Source of the DNA: a virus
Direction: 5' to 3' (one strand)
IMG/VR virus record: IMGVR_UViG_3300009034_000007
Location: 32,729-96,728 of that record
DNA: 64,000 nucleotides
Shown here: piece after piece, positions 59,771-64,000 of the stretch
Position numbering within the stretch: position 1 is the stretch's first letter
Layout of the letters: every line of letters starts with the position of its first letter
Notes under the pieces: generated by a model
Seen by the model: the letters and a program-made list of their open reading frames with translations, nothing else
What the model was told of the DNA's origin: nothing
Database searches by the model: none
Translations under genes and position numbers: made by a program

Positions 59771-60112
59771 TTAGTGACCATATTTAATTTTAGGAATTGT
59801 AATGTAATCATGCTCTTGAATCATATGTATTTGAAAGTCTACTTGACTATCTGCTAAATATGATCTATCAAATCTAAATTTAATTTGATTTAATCCAAAC
59901 CAAACGAATAAACCTGTGAGTCGCCTAAGAGATTCTACGCTAATCTCCTTTTCAATTTCAGGAATAAAATCCTCATAAAAAAGTGCTCCACTTCCAAATT
60001 TTACTCCCGCATATGGTTTTAGATTAAATCTCTTTACTAACTCAACAGCCCTATCACCACGTAAACTTTCTATCCCACTAAATACTATGCAGATTTTGTT
60101 TTCATGACTCAT
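59771..60112 (-). CDS. Hypothetical protein, 113 aa
   Basis: NKICIVFSGIESLRGDRAVE opens a Rossmann-like start, and FVWFGLNQIKFRFDRSYLAD follows. No catalytic motif is clear. Its start follows a stop by six bases (ATTAAC), like its neighbours. Confidence 0.6.
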   Translation of the reverse strand: MSHENKICIVFSGIESLRGDRAVELVKRFNLKPYAGVKFGSGALFYEDFIPEIEKEISVESLRRLTGLFVWFGLNQIKFRFDRSYLADSQVDFQIHMIQEHDYITIPKIKYGH

Positions 60113-60118
60113 GTTAAT

Positions 60119-60292
60119 CTAACCTTTCCTTTTTAGTTTTTTACACAATAACCAATGATGTATACTAGATAAGCCACCAATTCTTACTGTGTTAACATCC
60201 CAACAACATTTATTTTCTTCAAACATAAAATGATAATGTCCTAATTCACACATCCATCCTCCAAAAATTAAGACTAATATTTTTCTAATCAT
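60119..60292 (-). CDS. Small basic protein, 57 aa
   Basis: MIRKILVLIFGGWMCELGHY begins a hydrophobic stretch. Cysteine pair in NKCCWDV, basic tail KKLKRKG. ATG 60292 comes after TAA-ATTAAC. No family recognised. Confidence 0.55.
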   Translation of the reverse strand: MIRKILVLIFGGWMCELGHYHFMFEENKCCWDVNTVRIGGLSSIHHWLLCKKLKRKG

Positions 60293-60298
60293 GTTAAT

Positions 60299-60490
60299 TT
60301 AATCTCCCCATCCCCACCAATCATATACACTTAAATTATCACCAGTGATTGTCATAATTACAATATCAATTCCATTTTTTCTTTCAACAATATTCATAAA
60401 ATCTTCTCCAACGTAGAAGATTAAGTCATTATACTCAAATTTATCAGTGTGTTCATCATCTTTTTTGTAATCAAAATTTCTATTACTCAT
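60299..60490 (-). CDS. Hypothetical protein, 63 aa
   Basis: Acidic start (NFDYKKDDEHTDKFEYN) and a beta-type core (VIMTITGDNLSVYDWWGWGD). Starts after TAG-ATTAAC. Unknown. Confidence 0.58.
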   Translation of the reverse strand: MSNRNFDYKKDDEHTDKFEYNDLIFYVGEDFMNIVERKNGIDIVIMTITGDNLSVYDWWGWGD

Positions 60491-60491
60491 G

Positions 60492-60683
60492 TTAATCTAA
60501 CCACATGGTGATATTTCCTGAATGTCTACTCCACGGACAATCAGTCTGACTTAAGTAAATAAGCCAACCATTTTCTAACTCTAATCTTAATCCCGCACCA
60601 TTATATTCATCAGTCTCATCAATTTCAGCAATTTTATGGTTATTTAATATTTCTATGAAGCGTTCTTTATCAATCTCTATCAT
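60492..60683 (-). CDS. Hypothetical protein, 63 aa
   Basis: Acidic; MIEIDKERFIEILNNHKIAE then a beta segment GAGLRLELENGWLIYLS. It resembles its downstream neighbour in size. Overlaps the next gene upstream by 4 nt. Confidence 0.58.
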   Translation of the reverse strand: MIEIDKERFIEILNNHKIAEIDETDEYNGAGLRLELENGWLIYLSQTDCPWSRHSGNITMWLD

Positions 60684-60907
60684 GTTTTATCCCTATCTGT
60701 AATCCACTCAGAAAATACAAACACCGCTCCGAACAATAAAAATACCTTTAAGCCTATAAGATAATTCATATTAAGTCCTATTGCACATGTGTTAGATGCT
60801 GACAAAAATATAATACACATTCCAATAGTAAATAACATTCCAAAAAATTGCCATATTCTAATCAAAGCTTTAATAATAAACACAATTGGAATTTCTAGTG
60901 TTATCAT
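60680..60907 (-). CDS. Two-span membrane protein, 75 aa
   Basis: Hydrophobic segments near 5-40 and 48-68 (FFGMLFTIGMCIIFLSA, VFLLFGAVFVFSEWI) with a charged tail DRDKT. Unknown function. Confidence 0.62.
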   Translation of the reverse strand: MITLEIPIVFIIKALIRIWQFFGMLFTIGMCIIFLSASNTCAIGLNMNYLIGLKVFLLFGAVFVFSEWITDRDKT

Positions 60908-61227
60908 TTTTTCTCCTTATTTAATTCACACCAGTCTTGATAATTTGCTTCTTTATACCACTCTTCATAATTAGCTTGTTTATAACGACAATCCCCCTGT
61001 ATCCAAGCAGGATTCATCTTCATAATTGACGATATTACAGCCTCTTTTAAAGAAGTTAATGAATATTCACATTCACCACCTAAAATTAATCCCTTATAAA
61101 TTAAAAAATGAGGTCCGTAGCGTTCTTTCCATTTTTTAGGAGACTCTAAAGAACAACGTAACTCTTCAGGAATTTTAGCAGTCACAGGAGCTAAAAACAA
61201 AACATGACATTCTATTGTTTTAGACAT
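60904..61227 (-). CDS. Hypothetical protein, 107 aa
   Basis: ATG 61227 has GGAG 8 nt before it and is preferred over an upstream ATG in the neighbouring gene. Contains ECHVLFLAPVTAKIPEELRC and WIQGDCRYKQANYEEWYKEA. No known domain. Confidence 0.6.
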   Translation of the reverse strand: MSKTIECHVLFLAPVTAKIPEELRCSLESPKKWKERYGPHFLIYKGLILGGECEYSLTSLKEAVISSIMKMNPAWIQGDCRYKQANYEEWYKEANYQDWCELNKEKK

Positions 61228-61430
61228 TATAGTAACTCCATTAAATGTTGCCACATTGTAATAATTACTGACGCTAAAAATAAGGTAAAAAATATCCACA
61301 ATAAAGCACCAATAATAAGTATGGCACAACCAAAACAACCTTCACATACAAATTTAAATGTTTCCTCATCAGTAAACATATCAGAGATAATATCTTTAAT
61401 TGTTAGAATGACTATTTTTAATCTGTGCAT
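61227..61430 (-). CDS. Membrane protein, 67 aa
   Basis: ATG 61430 follows GAGGAGT. Charged N-terminus and a C-terminal span (AILIIGALLWIFFTLFLASV) with CEGCFGC before it. Unknown. Confidence 0.6.
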   Translation of the reverse strand: MHRLKIVILTIKDIISDMFTDEETFKFVCEGCFGCAILIIGALLWIFFTLFLASVIITMWQHLMELL

Positions 61431-61431
61431 T

Positions 61432-61587
61432 CTACTCCTCAGTTTCGTCCTTTTCGTTATCCTCAACTGGCTCTACATTAAATTTTTCAACGTCAACGCC
61501 AAGAAATTCAAGAATATCTTTAAAATGACCACAAGCCTCATCTAATTCATTATCTAGAACACTACAAATTAATGTAATTTTATGCAC
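61432..61587 (-). CDS. Acidic protein, 51 aa
   Basis: GTG start after AGGAGG. Reads VHKITLICSVLDNELDEACG then an acidic tail NEKDETEE. Overlaps the gene upstream. Not a membrane protein. Function unknown. Confidence 0.58.
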   Translation of the reverse strand: MHKITLICSVLDNELDEACGHFKDILEFLGVDVEKFNVEPVEDNEKDETEE

Positions 61588-61789
61588 GTCGCTTCCTCCT
61601 AGCAAGAATATTAATTCTTTTAGGTTTATTGTTTAATTGTTCATCAATTGATGTATCAATTAAATCATTGCTCATTAAATAATCAGCAGGAATTTTATAT
61701 GGTGAAATGACATCATGTCTATTATAAAAGAACAACTGGACTGTACTTTTTAGATTTTCGACTGCTTTTTTCATTTCTCGATCCGACAC
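61580..61789 (-). CDS. Hypothetical basic protein, 69 aa
   Basis: Helical start (SDREMKKAVENLKSTVQLFF) and basic C-terminus (INILARRKRRA). Could bind nucleic acid. The preceding 175 bp hold an inverted repeat. Confidence 0.58.
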   Translation of the reverse strand: MSDREMKKAVENLKSTVQLFFYNRHDVISPYKIPADYLMSNDLIDTSIDEQLNNKPKRINILARRKRRA

Positions 61790-61811
61790 TAGAATTAAAA
61801 TATGGTGAAAA

Positions 61812-61901
61812 ACCGAGAGTCACCCCTCTCTTTATTGAGGATTCACAATGAAAATTTAACCCTTTCCACCTTTTTGATAGGAATCTCGGATGACTCTCGG
61901 T
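61812..61901 (-). repeat. Long-range inverted repeat ahead of 61580-61789
   Basis: ACCGAGAGTCA (61812-61822) and TGACTCTCGGT (61891-61901), 11 bp with a 68-nt interior. On the minus strand the second arm ends in CGGTTTTTC, so it may act as a terminator of the gene upstream. It may otherwise be a small RNA. Confidence 0.55.
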
Positions 61902-61964
61902 AATTCGCCCTAGTTTTAAGTAAAATTAGGATATTTTAATTGATCATCAATTGAGGTGCAATAG

Positions 61965-62315
61965 TTATCCTACCTGTACCTCAAAAGGAAATCCATCGAC
62001 ATCACTTATTAATCTACACTGAGTGCTTGTTACATCATTAAAATCCTCTAAAAATTCAGTGTATGCCTCATGATATTCATCGGCATCATCTTCTTTAGCA
62101 GGATCATATTCTAAAATAACACCATGCTTGGGACAAATAGGAAACGCTACTGTTCCTACTGTTATTAATATACCCCATCCTATTTGAGCAAGACTATCCA
62201 TTTTTTTAATAGCAGTAGTAGTAAGTAAAATAGTGCAATCAGGAACAGGACAAAACCAATAACCAAGACTACCATAAAATTTATTAACTTCTTGTGTTAA
62301 ATTAGTCATCGCCAT
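61965..62315 (-). CDS. Hypothetical cysteine-containing protein, 116 aa
   Basis: WFCPVPDCTILLTTTAIKKM and FPICPKHGVILEY hold C-x4-C and C-x2-H pairs spaced like a zinc site. The C-terminus is acidic. Overlaps the amidotransferase by 14 nt and might be its partner. Confidence 0.6.
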   Translation of the reverse strand: MAMTNLTQEVNKFYGSLGYWFCPVPDCTILLTTTAIKKMDSLAQIGWGILITVGTVAFPICPKHGVILEYDPAKEDDADEYHEAYTEFLEDFNDVTSTQCRLISDVDGFPFEVQVG

Positions 62316-63258
62316 ACTCCATATTTTCTGCTTCTATTCTTAATATTTCCTCTACGCTGTCTGAATAATTAGGTGCTGAAAAATTTGCTCTTTCACGCTC
62401 AATATTTAAGCCTTCTGGATAAAAAGGTAAATCTCTTCCAGAATGTTCAACATCAGGAGAGTTAAATTTTTCATTATCTCTTATTAATTCCAATTGTTTC
62501 AGTTTCTTTGGAATAACATACTTACCAGCCTTTGAAAAATAACCTGCTACAAAATAATCTACTTGCATTAGATAACTAAATAAAACTCCATCTTTAGCAT
62601 AACCCTTAAATTCGGGATGACATTGGAGTCCTCTTATTCTTCCATTCCTAGATTCTATTCCTTCATTAACGTATGCTCTTCTATGCATACAGACTAAAGT
62701 ATTTAATATTCTATCAGGTGTATGCCTAATAGCTTGATGATGTAAAGATGATACTAAAAATGGTCTATTATTTAAGTATCTAGATATAACTAATCTGCTC
62801 AATCTACCTGATATTCTTTCCTCTAAAGTTACATTATGTTCAGAAGCGTGTTCAAAATTACGATCATATTCGCGTCTAAAAACTTGATGAATATCCTGAT
62901 ATAATGATCCTCCAAAATGTACATTTAATAATTGATGCCCTCTACAAATTCCAGATATCCTCTTTTTATTACCATTAAAATAGTCAATTAATTTCATTTC
63001 AATGGCATCCCTGGCTGGTGAATAAAAACTATATAGATTAACTTCACCATATAGCTCAGGATTAACATCCTCACCACCATCTAAAATCAACAAATCTGGA
63101 CAATTAGCAGGTAAATTATTTTCATCTAGCTCATTTAAATCATAATGGACAGAAATTTTGCTATTATCTAAAAAACTATTTAGTGTAGTAATGCTACTGG
63201 CTATTGCTAAATAAAAGGGAGCATTTCGCCAGATTCCAACATTAACTATTTTATCCAT
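62302..63258 (-). CDS. Class I glutamine amidotransferase (peptidase C26-like)
   Basis: 318 residues. SGICRGHQLLN holds the nucleophile Cys105, CHPEF gives His214 and Glu216, and DLLILDGGEDVNP is the oxyanion-region strand of the PuuD/C26 group. These enzymes release ammonia from glutamine or cleave gamma-glutamyl amides. In phages similar enzymes are found beside amidoligases. It overlaps the genes on both sides. Confidence 0.82.
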   Translation of the reverse strand: MDKIVNVGIWRNAPFYLAIASSITTLNSFLDNSKISVHYDLNELDENNLPANCPDLLILDGGEDVNPELYGEVNLYSFYSPARDAIEMKLIDYFNGNKKRISGICRGHQLLNVHFGGSLYQDIHQVFRREYDRNFEHASEHNVTLEERISGRLSRLVISRYLNNRPFLVSSLHHQAIRHTPDRILNTLVCMHRRAYVNEGIESRNGRIRGLQCHPEFKGYAKDGVLFSYLMQVDYFVAGYFSKAGKYVIPKKLKQLELIRDNEKFNSPDVEHSGRDLPFYPEGLNIERERANFSAPNYSDSVEEILRIEAENMEYGDD

Positions 63259-64000
63259 TGATTTTTTTCTCCTTCATTATTATTTCATCCGCATTTATTA
63301 TTTTCTCCGCATTTATATCCGCTTTATAACTATCAATAAATTTATAAATAGATTCTCTGTCTGTAAAATTTTTCAAGTAATCTCCATATGTCCTAATATA
63401 ATTATAAAACCAAATTGGATTTTTCTTTAATGTAGATGAAAACTCTACTAATCTTATTAAAGAATCTCCATTAAATTGTTTTAGAAAAGTTCGCGGACCA
63501 TTAATACTTGAGTAGTCCGTTCCATGACAAAACGGTGATGCAAAAACATTATTAAAGAAAAATACTAGAAAAAGAGGAAAATATGGAAACGCAGAGACAG
63601 GTATATTAAAATCTACTGCTCTATCTTCTCTAATTGCATCCATATATTCATAATAAAGATCATTACCTTCCTCCATAGTTACAGTAGCTACATCTATTAA
63701 TTCTTTCCAATTAGATACACCAGAATAAAAACGTTTGTAATCTCTAAATAAACCTGCAAGAGCTGAAATACCTGTAAAAGCGTTATTAGCTTCTTGACGT
63801 GTGACAGGTATTGCTAAATAATTATATGCATCCTTTTCACCTTCAATAGAAAAAAAGAAATCATCAGTATAAACAGCCTCCGCTGTTCCTGACCATGTTT
63901 TATAATTATAACTTAATTCACGACCTCTATATTTACTCGGTATAGGCATCACTTTATATTTACGCCATTCACGTAAAAAATTATAAGCAAAATCACGATA
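63251..64000 (-). CDS. Amidotransferase-linked protein, partial at window edge
   Basis: The frame is open for the last 48 nt of the window with no stop, so the true start lies beyond 64000. At least 249 residues are visible. SYNYKTWSGTAEAVYTDDFF and LFLVFFFNNVFASPFCHGTD are notable, with an aromatic middle and basic C-terminus (IIMKEKKING). It may be an amidoligase-like or cofactor protein, given its overlap with the amidotransferase, but no catalytic motif is certain. Confidence 0.58.
   Translation of the reverse strand, partial: YRDFAYNFLREWRKYKVMPIPSKYRGRELSYNYKTWSGTAEAVYTDDFFFSIEGEKDAYNYLAIPVTRQEANNAFTGISALAGLFRDYKRFYSGVSNWKELIDVATVTMEEGNDLYYEYMDAIREDRAVDFNIPVSAFPYFPLFLVFFFNNVFASPFCHGTDYSSINGPRTFLKQFNGDSLIRLVEFSSTLKKNPIWFYNYIRTYGDYLKNFTDRESIYKFIDSYKADINAEKIINADEIIMKEKKING

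Noticed and set aside
1-64000. CRISPR arrays, insertion sequences, integrase/att sites, diversity-generating retroelements
   Set aside because: None was recognised on either strand. No regular repeat-spacer pattern, transposase, integrase or reverse transcriptase motif was seen.

Overview
The window is part of a long-tailed double-stranded DNA phage genome, most likely a siphovirus. It carries a full head-to-tail morphogenesis order: large terminase, portal, protease/scaffold, decoration protein, major capsid, connectors, tail tube, a frameshifted tail chaperone, a 1525-residue tape measure, hub proteins and fibres. No contractile sheath is seen. The lysis pair (GH25 lysozyme plus an XhlA-like membrane protein) and consensus TTGACA/TATAAT promoters fit a bacterial host with sigma-70-like transcription, perhaps monoderm. 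Operator-like sites resembling LexA boxes (GAAC-N4-GTTC) and CIRCE (TTAGCACTC/GAGTGCTAA) fit Firmicutes or Chloroflexota-type hosts, but the host cannot be named from sequence alone. DNA is AT-rich throughout, most visibly from 59 to 64 kb.

Layout. 1-10.4 kb (+): adhesin-like virion proteins interleaved with two YkgJ-type cysteine-cluster proteins, a GDP-mannose dehydratase and a membrane cassette (FtsH-like protease, TlpA-like thioredoxin-fold protein, small membrane proteins). 10.4-18.0 kb (+): a tightly overlapping surface-sugar operon (ATP-grasp ligase, HAD phosphatase, LicD-like transferase, kinase-like/methyltransferase fusion, methyltransferase, sulfotransferase-like protein, DegT aminotransferase, two glycosyltransferases) that runs directly into terminase. 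18.0-43.5 kb (+): head, neck, tail, hub and fibre genes, with a GT4 glycosyltransferase inserted among the connectors. 43.5-44.8 kb (+): lysis genes under a perfect promoter. 44.8-50.7 kb (+): many small genes, tRNA-Pro and tRNA-His, and ParB-like, metalloprotease-like, HD-domain and SLOG-like proteins. 50.7-51.0 kb: convergent terminators. 51.0-64.0 kb (-): leftward, presumably early, small genes, many of them single-span membrane proteins, separated by large regulatory non-coding blocks and ending in a glutamine amidotransferase and a gene that runs off the window.

Working together: Gmd at 0.9 kb and the DegT aminotransferase at 14.9 kb could make GDP-perosamine from GDP-mannose. The nearby transferases could place amino sugars and phospho-, methyl- or sulfo-substituents on a glycan of the virion or of the host surface.

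The least explained parts are regulatory. They are (i) a 460-bp array of five large inverted repeats with a 9-codon reading frame at 57.68-58.13 kb; (ii) a CIRCE-like operator at 56.3 kb; (iii) four copies of a bipartite element with constant 19-nt phasing at 52.4, 52.6, 52.8 and 59.0 kb; and (iv) twin leftward promoters sharing a 17-bp upstream box. All function assignments come from motifs read by eye, without database searches.
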